From the NCBI GenBank assembly GCA_002104905.1, contig MCFE01000548.1, forward strand, positions 1 to 59,632: 59,632 bases of DNA, written 5' to 3'. This document shows, piece after piece, positions 24,823 through 36,279 of the stretch. The stretch's first letter is position 1. Every line of letters begins with the position of its first letter. Under the pieces are notes generated by a model. That model saw only the letters and a program-made list of their open reading frames with translations. It was not told where the DNA came from and did no database searches. The DNA comes from Basidiobolus meristosporus CBS 931.73. Lineage: Eukaryota > Basidiobolomycota > Basidiobolomycetes > Basidiobolales > Basidiobolaceae. A program made the position numbers and the translations under genes.

Positions 24823-26288
24823 TCACCGAGAATGCCCTTGGTTTTTGAGATAGAGTTCAGTCAGCCATTCCTCGTACACTCCCACATCTATGCTGTCGAG
24901 GTATTGGTGGGCTGCCTCGATTCCTTCTTTGCACATCTCAGCATACTTTTTGGGATCGTTGATTAGCTCAGTTATTGCAGCCACCCAAGGATCAACATCC
25001 TGCTCAGGGACCAAATACACTCCCCAGTTCCTGATGTACTCGGGGTCAGTGGACCATTCTCCAGTCAGCATATTGACAGGGATCAGCCCTTTGGTGACAC
25101 CACATTTGGCCTCCGGTAAACCACCAACATTACTTGCTAAAACAGGAATCCCTCGAAGCATCGCCTCCACCACTATCAGCCCGAACGCTTCACGCCATAC
25201 CGAGGGGACTAGGAGAATTTTGGTTAATCCCCAGAGCTCCTCCATATCCCTGAATGTCTCTAGGATGCTATGCAAAGCTTAGTCGGGTCCGAATGAACAC
25301 CCGGTGCTCTATATTTACCTGATGTTCTCCTGGGCTCTGAGAATTTCAATCTGGCCTGGCAGCAGGTTCCATGACTTGACAGCACCAAATGACACATCAG
25401 GAAGCCTCTTTGCTACATCTCGAAATATGTGGAACCCTTTGACGGGGCCTGGGTTGATGGCAGTCACATAACCATGCTTGAAATTGTCGTATGTTCGGAA
25501 AGGCCGAGGGCCAAATGTCAGAGGGTGGATTGGCATGTATGTAGCATCTATCCCACTATGCTCTGCAATGTACTCTTTCAAAGACTTGCTAACCACCCAT
25601 AAGCCATCCACCATCTTCAGACGCTGAGTTTCAACCTCCGACTTGGAGGTACCGAAGTTCGGGAAGCCAGCAAACGGTCCGAATGATAGATGCTCGCAAG
25701 CATGGCAGATGAACACTTTCACGGTAGAGGTGACCTCGGAGAAGATCTTTAGGGAGATGGACTCGTTGAAAATGACGTGGGTGGCCTTGAATTGAGTAAA
25801 CTCGCTCCGAACGAATCCCTGATACGTCTCCATCTCCGTGAACCGCTCCTCATTCTAAACAGAAGGTCATGATCAGGCTGTGCACCTCGTTCTAAGTCCT
25901 ATGAAAGGAAAATTACCCCTATCCAGCTGGTCCGGTGTTTCTTGAACTCCGGCGTGAACACTCTCTCGCAGTCCTCCTGGTCGAAAGCGACCACTTCCAT
26001 GTTTTTGAAGGAGAACCGATAGACTTTTAGCGAAGTAGAGGCACTTCTCGACTCGTCCAAAACAAGAATCTCAGTCGTGTAGGTGAATTCGTCCAGATCC
26101 GAGGGCCATACGTTAGCTATCATTTTGACTGTATGGCCAGACTCGATCAGCCCTTCGGCCAAATGTAGATTTGCTTTGTAGCCGCCAGAAGAGGCGTATA
26201 GACCACGTGCAGATTGGATTAGCAGAAAGCGGAAAGAGTATCGACCAGGGGAAGAACCCTTTCGAGACGAGGTGATATCAGGTTGCAT
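24823..26288 (-). CDS. GT4-family glycosyltransferase
   Basis: Three exons: 26288-25919, about 25853-25318 and about 25264-24823. The spliced product is about 450 residues. The N-terminal half has a GT-B nucleotide-fold start with LLIQSARGLYASSGGYKANLHLAEGL, a glycine-rich acceptor loop. The C-terminal half carries the GT4 signature WREAFGLIVVEAMLRGIPVLASNVGG, in which E-x7-E binds the sugar-nucleotide ribose/phosphate. No signal peptide or membrane segment is seen, so the enzyme is probably cytosolic. Donor and acceptor cannot be told from sequence; the family includes enzymes for glycogen, trehalose and glycolipid synthesis. It does not resemble fungal Alg2, Alg11 or Gpi3 closely enough to name. 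Relatives by my recall are commonest in bacteria and scattered in fungi. Confidence 0.8.
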
Positions 26289-26564
26289 GGCTGTTCATGT
26301 TGGCCCAATCCCCATACCTTTCTTATATTCACTTCATGCTGAACACCGGCTCACGTGCTGCCACAAGCGCTCCCTACGATTGGGACTGAATCCTTGTGAC
26401 GTGACAATCAGCTCACTGAATGAAATCACTAAGCATGAACGAAATGGTGGTAAGAATCAATCAAGTTTATATATTGATCTGGAAATAACCATATGCAGGG
26501 GTAAGGAAGAAACATCAACAAATTATTAGTTTAAATCAGTAGAGTACTCTAACGATAACACAGA

Positions 26565-27535
26565 TTAGTTCTTCTTAGCCTTGGCAGCAGGCTTCTTGTA
26601 AGTCTTTCTAAAGAAGCTGATGAAGAGCACAAGGTAGGAGGAAAGAAGAGCACATCCAAATAATGCAGCCCCGATGGTTCCGGAGCAAGTACCCATGTTA
26701 GGCATGTATGGGAAATGATTAAACGCGAAGTAAGTATAAGTACAGAAGTAAACAAAACCAAGATCAAGAACAAATTGAGTAATCTGGAGTGTGGTAAGGT
26801 ACTTCTTCCACCAGATGCGGGCGCCAGAGGTGGCCCTGTAGTAGTAATAATACATGAGGACGTGAACAATGAGGTTCAAGGTGATGGGAACCCAGGACTA
26901 CAAAGGAGGCGAGTTAGTACAATGGAGCTGGGACATTGCCAATTTCGAGACAATACGTACGACTGAGGTGTTGCCCATCAACTGGCTGTAGCAGAGAACC
27001 ATTGTCAAGCTGTGGTGGTAATAATGCAAGAATTCTGCAAATGGATTAGCACTTGTTCATCAAGATACGTTGGCGAGGCACACTTACCAAGCTTCTTCTT
27101 CTTCAAGACCAGGAAGAGGGTATCAATAAGCTCGTAGTACTTCACCAGATAATTCAGATAATACAGAAGCTCCAGGCGTTGAGTCCAAGCGTTACGGTCG
27201 CAAATAGCATAGAGAAGTCCACCACGAGCATAAATAGGAATGATGTTCTCTAGAATAAGGACCAATAGACCGAGGGACACAAGGGTCAGGAAGATGTTGT
27301 GAACTTTGAAGAGGAAGTCAAGCTTGAATGGCTTTCTATTTTTCAAGAGGTATTGGCCGCCAAAAATGATGGCCAAGTAGAGGATGCATGAGACGAAAAC
27401 TTCGGTCGGAGTTGAAAGGGGAGTTACACCTTCGATGAAACGGAACTCAGAAGCGGTTTGGCCGGTGACTGCCTTGTACAGCTTTTCGAACAGCGGCTCG
27501 AAAGAAATACCAAAAGGACGCTCAGGGTTCCACAT
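26565..27535 (-). CDS. ELO-family very-long-chain fatty acid elongase
   Basis: Three exons (about 27535-27090, about 27035-26960, about 26897-26565). The product is a multi-pass ER membrane 3-ketoacyl-CoA synthase of about 280 residues. Signatures: KYYELIDTLFLVLKKKKL before the second exon, the histidine box HYYHH at the start of the small middle exon (about 27025), and VLMYYYYYRAT after it. The protein ends in a lysine-rich KKPAAKAKKN, a likely ER retention signal. The start chosen is MWNPERPFG at 27535; an in-frame ATG further upstream at 27592 would add 19 residues and cannot be excluded. Substrate range cannot be read from the sequence. Confidence 0.92.
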
Positions 27536-27960
27536 TAGAAAGGGAGAAAGAGGGGATACAGGAGAGCAACAACCAGTTTTACTTCTTGGCAACTTAAAAG
27601 AATTTTAAATCCACTGCTGGAGGGAATGGTAATTGGGCCAGTTGTTTTGGACGAATATTACTCGAGGATAGCACCAGTGCCTCCATATTAGCCAAGAAGT
27701 TCTTTTTATTGATTATCCTACATTGGGTATTACACGCGATATTTTGGCCTATCAATGGCCACCACCACGTTCAGTAACTTGAAATAATCACAGGGATTCA
27801 TATGATTCGGTGAGTAACCCAACAAAAGGGGTAATCAATTGGTCCTGATTTAGAATTAAGATTATAATTATGGGCAATAGCAGCATTTTATCTAGCATTG
27901 GAATGGGTGAGTGCACCATTGTATAGAGCACTGGAATGGGTGATAGCATGGGCGATGGGT
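27536..27960. other. Intergenic region between ELO and methyltransferase genes
   Basis: 425 bases. ELO promoter plus the 3' flank of the methyltransferase gene. A short duplicated phrase 'tggaatgggtgat/gagt' occurs at about 27899-27945. No gene. Confidence 0.35.
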
Positions 27961-29287
27961 TTATTCCTTGAGTTGAAACATAAACACATGTAGACCAAGG
28001 TGGGAGTAAAGTAGTGTCCTATGGAATTTCTCCTGAGCGCGGGCAAAAAATTGCTTCTCCATCTCGGGAACACGAGGTTTGAATCCGATGAGGATGGCGG
28101 TTTTCCGTGATTGAGCCAAGGTACTCATCGTTTCCAGCAGTAGAGAGTGGCTGGAGCTGTTGTACGCTACGTCAGCGGCCAGGACAAGGTCGACCGTAGG
28201 CAGCTCGGACGTATTGCCACCAGTCCACTGCGCAGTTTTCCACAAAGATAATGTCTGTGTGATCACCTCCTCGCCCCATGAAAGCTCGCCCATTCCGACG
28301 CTGATGCTTTTGCTTAATCTGGACTTTTTTTGTGGCGGAGAATCCCCTGAATTATTGGTGAGGCTCAGGAACCCCTGGGTCCTCCGAACGTTACACTCCA
28401 GGACTGGAAGCACTTCGGAGAGATCGGTCAACAGGATTTGTGCCTTGTGAATACGCCGATGCTCTAATATCCGCGATAGCGATAAACCAACCAATCCGCA
28501 TCCACAGCCTAGTTCTATCACATTCAAGTGGCTTTTTTTCTTGTTTAAATTCAGCGAATTGATAAGCCATTGTGTTGCTGCCACATTGATGGTGGGTGTG
28601 GTTGATCTGAGTTGCTGCCAGTCTTCCATGTTTCCCAGATCCATATTTGATAGAATCTCTTCATATGGAGTAGCCGGTAGTTCTCCTGTAGTGACGTTTG
28701 TGAATGTGTTTCGATCAGTTGACTCGATGTATCCTGAGAGTACTGTGAGGTACTCGCTCATGACAATCGCTGCATCCCAGAGTCTTGTGCCCAGAGTTTG
28801 TTTATCCTGACAGGCTTCAGTAATGATAATGTCGAGCGATTTTTCCTCATTTTTCAGGGGGAGTCTGCAAATACGTTCGCACCTGTCTTGGCGTTTGGAG
28901 GATTTGGGAGTCTGAGTTACAATATTGATGGGCTTAGAGTAAACAGGAAGCACCAGGTACTCGCCGACTCTACGGGAGCAACCAAGAATCCCATCAAGCT
29001 CTCCTTTGGGTTCGATAGCAACTTGCAGTTCCGCTGATAGTGATCCCTTCAAATTATCGGGTACCGTCAAGTCCACTTTCCAACCCTGATAGGCATTATA
29101 ATAAGGCTCCAAGGTCAGGGATTTTTCGAGCAGTACTGACCCAGGAGAAGTGGGATTTTCGGAGTACTTTCGAAGAACAACATTCACCTCGATGGGCACC
29201 TCTCCTTCGAACCCAATATCACCTAAATCGGTACATACTGAAGCAAAATACACGTAGGTCAATGAATTGTGCACAAGCGGGTAAACT
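27961..29287 (-). CDS. Lysine-methyltransferase-like protein (METTL21/Methyltransf_16 type)
   Basis: An open frame of about 440 codons on one large exon. The C-terminal two thirds show a seven-beta-strand methyltransferase fold: motif I VIELGCGCGLVGLSLS (SAM binding, about residue 260), the acidic loop LLTDLSEVLPVLECNV, and the family's DLVLAADVAYN (about 380). These fit Methyltransf_16 (METTL21/EEF2KMT-like) enzymes that methylate lysines on translation factors or chaperones. The N-terminal 130 residues (DLGDIGFEGEV etc.) occur in a fungal subgroup. No ATG opens this frame; an acceptor-like CTCACAG sits at 29288-29294, so a short upstream first exon is expected. The 5' limit given is that acceptor. 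Confidence 0.78.
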
Positions 29288-29991
29288 GTGAGGGGTCAAC
29301 TCAGAACGAAAACTCCGATCGGAAGAACTGTTTTCACGTTCCTACAAGTGAATGTCTCACACAGTTTGCAATACTCCTTCGTGTCAACTTTATAAGCCTC
29401 CCAAAAAGGAGCCACCCACTTTCCCGAACAAAAGGAACTAAACATGAAAGACTTCCATACCGGTAAACAATATCGGCCAACTGGCCCCAGGAGCAGCTTG
29501 GCAGGGTGGAGCCTTTTGAAAAGCCAAACGTAACAGCGACATATGATTTGCAAAGTTACACTGGTCACCCAAGCTAAAGAGATGATGCAGAGGCTGAAAA
29601 AAAAGCTAGCGTTCATACCATTCTCGATATTTTTCATCAGTGTGCAAAGTTAATCATACTTGGATAAGCTAAGCATGATTGGTGGGGCGACTAGTTATCC
29701 TTGAAGCGGGCAAGAAGCTAAAACCTTAGCGGGAATGCTTTTTCCAGATTACCGGAAAAACAAATGGAACTGGCAAAAGGATCAAGACATTTGCCAATTA
29801 TGGCACAATCACTCAATACAAGATTTAAACAAGATTTAAACAAGATTCTTATGTCCCTAGATTGAATTGCGTGATTTAATGATTCATACTGATCTGATAC
29901 TTATATAGAGATCCTTTCAAATATATATACAGGTGGATACTAAAAGGAGTTGGAAAAGTCCACCAAAAAATTACAATAACGGATCTCATTC
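29288..29991. other. Region between methyltransferase exon and WOPR gene, with one doubtful ORF
   Basis: About 700 bases. The start codon of the methyltransferase gene should lie here. A minus-strand open frame of 113 codons (29296-29637) is hydrophobic at first, but I do not recognise it and a GT-rich stretch within it could be intron. 29,830-29,990 is AT-rich with a repeated 'caagatttaaa' unit, followed by the 3' flank of the WOPR gene. Confidence 0.3.
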
Positions 29992-30831
29992 TTACAGCGA
30001 GAATGTGTTGGCCAAGACCCTTAGCTGTCGGTGATCTTCACTACATGGGAGTCTATCTAAGCGAATATCCTGGAGTGGCAAAGCCAAGGGTGGAGTTTGG
30101 GCCGAGTTATTGAATACAAGCGGGGCGAGTTTGATCATTGGCGGTCGGCTGGGCTTGTGTTTGCCGGCGTGGTTAAAAAACCTCTGAGCACATTCTTGTT
30201 GAGGACTGGGGTAGGCTGATGTATTCACGGGCATCGCTATTAATGTGGGAGTGGTCGGTACTGGGCTATGTGCCTTGAAGGGATTAGTCAGCTCGTTCGC
30301 ACGAAAAAGATCAGGGGCGATGTCGGGGTAAAAGCCCTTGGGGATTTTGATGTGTGCAAGAGATGAGTCGAAGCTAGGCACCTTGAGAAGCCCAGAAGCT
30401 ACGTGATCCTTGTTGTAGTAAGATATCAAATGGAGTTTTCGACCCGTAGTTGTGGTAACCGACATTGATTGCTTTACTAGCCCGTTTTCTTTGATAGCGT
30501 CGTCATGTTGATTTGTCCGAGCCCTGTCGTCTGAATCACTGTCGCTATTGGAAAGAGTTGGGGATGGGATTTTTCCTTTGTGTCGCGTCTTTAGCTCTCG
30601 ATAGGTGAGAAAACTCCCAAACACGCGTGAGGGGGACCAAATGTAACCATCAGTCCAACGACGGATCCCAGATTCCCCTTCTTCCCAAATAAATACCGAG
30701 CCAGAACGGATGTTTCGTCGCTCCTTGTCTGCCAATCGCCGTTGAACGCGACTAAGGTACCCAAGACGACACGCTTCAAAGATTAGTAAGGCATCATGGA
30801 CAGACTCAATATAGCCGTGGTAAGTTTCCAT
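29992..30831 (-). CDS. WOPR-domain (Gti1/Pac2 family) transcription regulator
   Basis: Intronless, 279 residues. Residues 1-80 form the first WOPR box: TYHGYIESVHDALLIFEACR, IRSGSVFIWEE, then RRWTDGYIWSPSRVFGSFLTYREL. The RRWTDG patch is a hallmark of the family. Residues about 118-170 form the second box (SVTTTTGRKLHLISYYNKDHV). WOPR proteins (Wor1, Ryp1, Sge1, Gti1, Pac2) bind DNA and act as master regulators of morphology, conidiation or virulence-linked secretion in fungi. The C-terminal 100 residues are Pro-rich and disordered, shorter than in many relatives. The upstream region is long (1.1 kb), as is common for such switch genes. What it controls here is unknown; its neighbour upstream encodes a secreted protein, which may be chance. 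Confidence 0.93.
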   Translation of the reverse strand: METYHGYIESVHDALLIFEACRLGYLSRVQRRLADKERRNIRSGSVFIWEEGESGIRRWTDGYIWSPSRVFGSFLTYRELKTRHKGKIPSPTLSNSDSDSDDRARTNQHDDAIKENGLVKQSMSVTTTTGRKLHLISYYNKDHVASGLLKVPSFDSSLAHIKIPKGFYPDIAPDLFRANELTNPFKAHSPVPTTPTLIAMPVNTSAYPSPQQECAQRFFNHAGKHKPSRPPMIKLAPLVFNNSAQTPPLALPLQDIRLDRLPCSEDHRQLRVLANTFSL

Positions 30832-31962
30832 TCGGTGAAAAAATGATGAATCACGTATAAGCTTGTAACGTTGGTAAGACTCAAACCAAGGCAGATCAGT
30901 TCATTAAATACCTTCCCTGGCAATTTATTCATCCATAAACCAATTTAGGAGCCATGTGGACCGTTAAAGATTAGTGGTGAAACTGGTTGGTCTTATCATC
31001 TTCCTAAACTTTCCCAGAATTTCTAGCGAAATCATCCTGCTATAAGATTAGCTCGGTAAAGTAGTGGGCAGTGTATTTTAGGAGATGGGCACACTTGCCG
31101 TTTACGTATTGGTACAAGCAGCCAACGGTTCGTTGTTATGCGAACTTTAATTTCTCACTCTTTCACAATGTTGTTGTATCTTGACAGATCGAGGCCACCT
31201 GTTTAAGATAGCCCGGGATATCTATTGTATAAGCTAGGAAAATAGTGACTGATTCATGCTTAATAATTAACCGGGAAACCTCGAATGGTCATTTTAGGAA
31301 AATGAGATTTGCATCCGACGCTCTTTCTGATTTCGTTAATTATTATCAGTGGGAAGTAGGTTGTTCCTTTGACCAATCGGCTCTTTCAGGATAAGTGCAA
31401 CACAAAAATATTGCGTGCAAGCTCGCATCTGATCTGTGTAGTCTACGGAACATTGAGCCATAGGAAGTAGAGGAGGTATGAGTTGGTTAGTGCGAGCGCC
31501 AGTCAAATGTTGCTTTTCTTTGCGAACAGTGTTGTCAAGATTCTTCGCTGAAGGCGGTCCTTGGTCATTCATACTCCATATAAGCTTAATTCTCTCGGGT
31601 TACAATAATCGACTCTTGTTCCTGATCGCTAAACCAAATACGGCTTATCTGACAGAGCATCATATCATCTTTTTTTAGCAGTCGCACATATATAGTTTAG
31701 TCACAGAAACATCCACTGGAACGAAGCGGCTGGGCTTACCTGATATATATCCTCGATTTCAGCCACTGAGATTTTGTTTTGTTCCTGAAAAGAGCAATGC
31801 AAATCATGTCACAGATCTGAAACACGTTTGAACAGCATTCTTGGATGACACTGACACTTGAGGGATTTATGATCATAGCACACAACGACCCATATAAAAT
31901 GTACTAGTTCGGGTTTGGACCTTTTGTCTCTTCTCTCTTTCTGACCGATATCACGCGAAATC
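30832..31962. promoter_or_regulatory. Long divergent intergenic region, WOPR gene and secreted-protein gene
   Basis: About 1.13 kb between two divergent start codons, AT-rich, with no supportable gene. A TATATA run (about 31,690) and a TATAAAA (about 31,892) lie 70-270 bases before the secreted-protein start; the latter is a good TATA candidate. Long promoters are usual for WOPR autoregulation, but no site can be shown by eye. Confidence 0.45.
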
Positions 31963-32973
31963 ATGAAAGTCCGATACGAGTCGATACTTATTTGTCTTTT
32001 GGCCGTGACGGTCAGTGGAGAATTGGCCAAACCAATTGAAAATGCTGGTAATAAGAACCCCGCCCAGAAGGTAGATCCAAAGTTGGCCAAACCAAGCGAA
32101 GATGCTGGTAGTAAGAACCCCGCTCAGAAAGCAGATCTAAAGTTGGCCAAACCGAGTGAAAATACTGGTAGTAAGAACCCCGCCCAGAAAGTAGATCCAA
32201 AGTTGGCCAAACCAGATGATGCTGGTAGTAAGGGTTCCGCCCCGAAAGTAGATCCAATGTTGGCCAAACCAGGTGAAAATACTGGTAGTAAGAACTCACC
32301 CCCGAAAGAGGATCCGAAGGTAGCTCGATATTGATGGTCATCAAGTTAATATGGTCGGTCCTCGACCAATACCTAACGATCCCCACCACTCTAGAAAATC
32401 CCATACAGCGAGTTGCCAGAAAAGGAGAGGCCGGGAAGTCTGTTTGCCGGCAGATTCGAAAAAAATGTCCCATGCCTACACGCAATCAAGCAGGCCGAGA
32501 AAGAGAACCCGGCCCTTGTGGAATGTTACAAGCACACGGGGCTCTTTTTCTCTCCTCTCACCAAGGTCTGCTCAACCGGATGTCTCGACCAAACAGTGAA
32601 AGCAGCCAAATCGGTTGCTGCCAAGTGTGACACCAAAAGATCGGGCGGCAATAGCAAGGATCTTGTATTCGCTTCATGGTCCGTGGCCGAGCATGCAAAG
32701 CTATTCTGTTCTCCCGATGGGAAGGGATATTGTATTCGAAAGCTCAAGGAATTCGAATTAACTAAACTCCAAAGAAAAAAGGGGGTAGAGCCCACGGAGG
32801 AAAAAAAGAAAACCCTGTGTCAGCCATGCATAAAGGATATCTACAAGTTGATCCAAAATACGCTCAAAAACAGTACAATTCCTCGTGTTTACTATGACCA
32901 GCCCAAGCGTCTAGACGAGGCGAAAGTCGAAATAGAGCATGTTTGTGGCAAAATATTAAATCTAGAGAAATAG
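31963..32973 (+). CDS. Secreted repeat-bearing cysteine-rich protein
   Basis: Two exons, 31963-32319 and 32395-32973, 311 residues. A clear signal peptide (basic MKVRYES, hydrophobic ILICLLAVTVSG) is followed by five tandem repeats of about 20 residues built on LAKPSENTGSKNPAQKVDPK, then a C-terminal domain with about ten cysteines (VPCLH, VECYK, KVCSTGCLD, AAKCD, LFCS, GYCI, TLCQPC, HVCGK). The repeats are Lys/Pro/Ser-rich and probably an extended, flexible linker. The cysteines suggest a disulphide-bonded extracellular domain. I do not recognise the family. The domain looks like small secreted proteins of fungi that live on hosts or other cells, but that is inference. The intron, with donor GTAGCT right after the repeats, was chosen because it joins both frames at phase 0 and removes an early stop. 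Confidence 0.78.
32023..32319 (+). repeat. Five in-frame 60-bp tandem repeats in the secreted protein
   Basis: Units of 60 bases (one of 57) beginning 'ttggccaaaccaa'. Each codes for LAKPxExxGSKNPAQKVDPK. Units differ by few bases, the fourth most. In-frame coding minisatellites of this kind often vary in copy number between strains. Confidence 0.9.
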
Positions 32974-33108
32974 CTGTTCTGAATACTACTTCGGATGCAA
33001 TAAACCCACTCATTACGATTAGAATGCTGTCGCAAGTTGTTCTTTCCAAGGATACCAAGCTGACTTGATGTGTACAATTCTTTTGTCATCTGTATTCCAA
33101 AGTATGAT

Positions 33109-33904
33109 TCAAGGGACGTTCAGCTTGGGGTTCTCAAAGTAGTCCTGTAGGAAAACTTTGGCCAGGTTCGCCAAACACACATTGGATGAGCTGGATAGTA
33201 ACTTCATCGAGGTTCTCATAGACTCGGTTAATATTACTATCGAGGATTAGTACGGGATTAGATACAGGCATATTAGGGAGAATTGTCAGTACCTTTTGCT
33301 GTTTCTGCCGTAGTGAGAAACATCAAGGTTGTGATGCTGGACATGACTGTTTCCACATTTCCACTCGATAAGCAGTTGATGATTAGTGGTATGCCCTCAT
33401 TCTCTTGAATGAGCTGGCGAATGCGTGAATCTAAGAGAGGGAGGTCAAGACAGGATTCTATTTGGGGAGGATCTTTTGGTAATCGGATACTACGCTTACC
33501 CAAGCATAAGTTACATAGGCCACCGATGGAAAACTCTTTGATTTTCTCATCCTCTTCTTCCAAACCGTCTGCGAAAGCAATCGTTCTCTATTAACACCGT
33601 AATGACACAAGGTATCAAGCCACAAATACCCTACCAAGAAACAGATCAACTACATTTAGTTGAAGTAGCCACGTGTAGTTAATTGGATCGTACGCGAAAT
33701 TACCCAGATTCGCTAGAACCTGGTACTTCGCTTCTATAAAACGTACAAGTGTTGGTATCGACTGATTGATGGTCCACGTTTGTTCATAACAGTACCCGCA
33801 TCATCAGTGTCCTGGTATTCTGTCACTAGCTCCTGTAAATATTCGAATCTGTTCAGACTGTTCGGGCCAGTGCGCCGTTTCAATTGGGAATGTGAAGTGA
33901 ACAT
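33109..33904 (-). CDS. ARMC7-like armadillo-repeat protein
   Basis: Five exons: 33904-33796, 33733-33635, 33568-33500, 33430-33293, 33236-33109, giving 180 residues. The spliced product follows human ARMC7 along its length: [82 protein letters not shown]. These are two to three armadillo repeats. ARMC7 is a small conserved protein linked to spliceosome-associated complexes in animals; its exact role is not settled. The frame is kept across all four introns. It ends tail-to-tail with the secreted-protein gene (135 bases apart) and starts head-to-head with the WD40 gene (about 180 bases). Confidence 0.85.
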
Positions 33905-34083
33905 GTGTGAAAGCAAGTGATATTTGCATGGAAATCGCGTATCATGGCGCTTAATCAAGCGCAGAAAATTCTTGATTTTAAATTTAGTACGGCTGGGCAC
34001 ATAATGCAACCTATATCAGAACGACGTAACCAGCCAAATAGCTGTCACCAAAAGCTCCACCCTGCCCATCTTCCAACTTTCCA

Positions 34084-35691
34084 ATGGATATTTCGGACAA
34101 GTCGGTGGTATACGGTTTAAGGCATAATGTATTCAAACAACCCTACTTCCTTCATCCGAGATGCCATTCATACTAAAACTTACTTCAGGCAAGGTGTCTT
34201 ACTTCTGTAAAGGGAAGCTCGCTGCGAAATAAATTCCTAGCTGGTACAAGAAAGCTGAAAGAGAGCAATGAGGTAATTCCCGATTCATTGTCTACGCTCA
34301 CTTAAAAATCAACCGTGTAAAATATTACGACCCAGGAAGATCCATTTGGTCGATTTTGATGAAGAAGAAATGGAAGTAAGGAGCCTAATCTATCGCCATC
34401 CACCAGAGATTTGGTCTTTAGAAACATGCCCCAGCGATGAGCAACTCTTTTTCTCGGTTTACGGGCAAAGTAAGGAGAGTTTGGTTTGATTGACTTCGTC
34501 CACGATATTCACCCTCTGCCGTCAGTCAAGGACAACCAGCAACAATTTGCAGGAACTCTCTGGCGAATGGACAACACGAACGTATTAAATACTAGCGCCG
34601 CCGAAGCCCAGGATTTGCCCTTGAAGGAGCTTGTTACCCTTCAAGATGACCGCTCATTGGGGTATATGAAAAAGTAAGCAGGAGTCAGGAGGAGAGATTG
34701 GACTGTATAGGGACTGAGATATCTATCTAGGGTGCTTTGGAATCCTACTGGGGATCACTCCAAAGTGGTTTCTTTGCATGAACAAGGTCTTCATCAGTGG
34801 TCGTTGGAGTCGGGTTATAGTGGCGCCAAAGTGAGCATCTTCAATCACATGCAATTTGGTAGAACATCTAATAATCATTGTCAGATAATTGACTCAACCG
34901 GAGTCTCAAACGAGGGGAGGTTCAATTGTGCAACTTGGAGCCCACACGAACAACAGATTGTTACAGGGAGGAAAGGCAGTGTGTTAGGCTGGGATATGCG
35001 GAACATAAAGTGAGATTTGAAACAGCAAAAACCCACTGTATCCCAGCTGCTGATCATGATTATTCTCGCTACAGAAGCCCCACGTTTAATATCAAGAGCG
35101 CACATACCCTCAACGTGCGATGCGTCGATTTCAACACCAAACGTGAGCATATTCTAGCGACTGGCGGAGATGATTGTAAGGTCAAATTCTGGGATATCCG
35201 CAACACCAAAGCCCACATCAAGGAAATATGCAATCATACGCATTGGTAAATAGAGCCACTTTGTTGCTTGATGTTCGAATTCTGATCAAAGAGCACACAA
35301 CCAGGGTGTGGTCTGTGTCTTTCAACAGATTCCATGATCAGCTGGTTCTCAGCTCGAGCTCCGACTGCCAGGTCAATCTGGAACGCGTGGACTCCATCTC
35401 GAGCAGTAGGCTGAATGAAACGAACACGCGGTTCGACGAGGCCAGCAGTATGCATTCAGCCGCATACGAATAGTAAGTGGTTATGTATATGGATGTTGAG
35501 TGCACTGACTTAGATTGGTTTCTAGCAACACTCAAGACCTTCTGGTCTTTGCTTATGAGGATCACGAAGAGAGTGTTTATTCAGCGGTCTGGAGCAACGC
35601 CGATCCTTGGATATTGGCCTCCCTCTCTAACGACGGTCGACTGGTCATCAATTTCGTGCCTCGGGAAGAGAAGTACAAAATCTTACAATAA
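34084..35691 (+). CDS. EIPR1/TSSC1-like WD40 protein
   Basis: About nine exons; ATG at 34084, stop 35689-35691. Rebuilt sequence follows EIPR1 (TSSC1): start [125 protein letters not shown], ending [20 protein letters not shown]. That makes a seven-bladed beta-propeller. EIPR1 binds the EARP/GARP tethering complexes and acts in endosome recycling and dense-core vesicle sorting in animals. Presence in a fungus suggests the ancestral endosomal role. Intron boundaries were placed by frame and alignment to the propeller; one exon edge near 34,850-34,900 is uncertain. Confidence 0.85.
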
Positions 35692-36279
35692 GCTACTCTG
35701 AAACTGGTTTAATAAATGAAAAGTTGTACTGTTTGCACTTGTATTTTTTCCTATCATGGTTTACACATGGCTACCAGGTATTTCGTGGCCATCACCGATG
35801 ATTGCTGTTTGGCTCCGCATGTCGCCACCCACATGACAATTTATAATAGTGGAAAAGCAAGTCTCTCATGATTTGGCCAATTCTCGACATGGGACAATGC
35901 CTCATAGACAAATAGGATTCCGCTATTTATCAATGACGAACGTGATCTTGCCCATTCTGGGTCATCTGATACAAATGGAATACTGTTAATGAGACTATCT
36001 TTATTCAGCGTCCTTACTAGAATTGAATGCTATTGTTAATTTAATATGTATATATGTTCTTGGAGAATGCATGCATCGGCTTCTCTGATAATTGGTGGAT
36101 TCTTCTCGTTTCCAAGTCAAGATACATTTGTTTATTCTCCTTGTAACAGTTATACCACGCTTCAACTCCAACTCGCTCTATTGTAAATCATCTGTCCCGC
36201 TTTCATCTGTAAATTTCCCTCCCAATTCCACTAAACCATATATAGCAACCTCCTCCCTCTTTCTATACTACTGTTGACC
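35692..36279. other. Intergenic region upstream of the deubiquitinase gene
   Basis: About 590 bases. An AATAAAT signal follows the WD40 stop (about 35,711). Further on there is AT-rich DNA with TATA-like runs (36,046-36,056; 36,238-36,244) and a CT-rich leader just before the next start. No gene. Confidence 0.4.

Noticed and set aside
29296-29637. 113-codon hydrophobic frame upstream of the methyltransferase exon
   Set aside because: No recognised family, and it overlaps the place where the methyltransferase's first exon and intron must lie. Mentioned only as a doubtful ORF.
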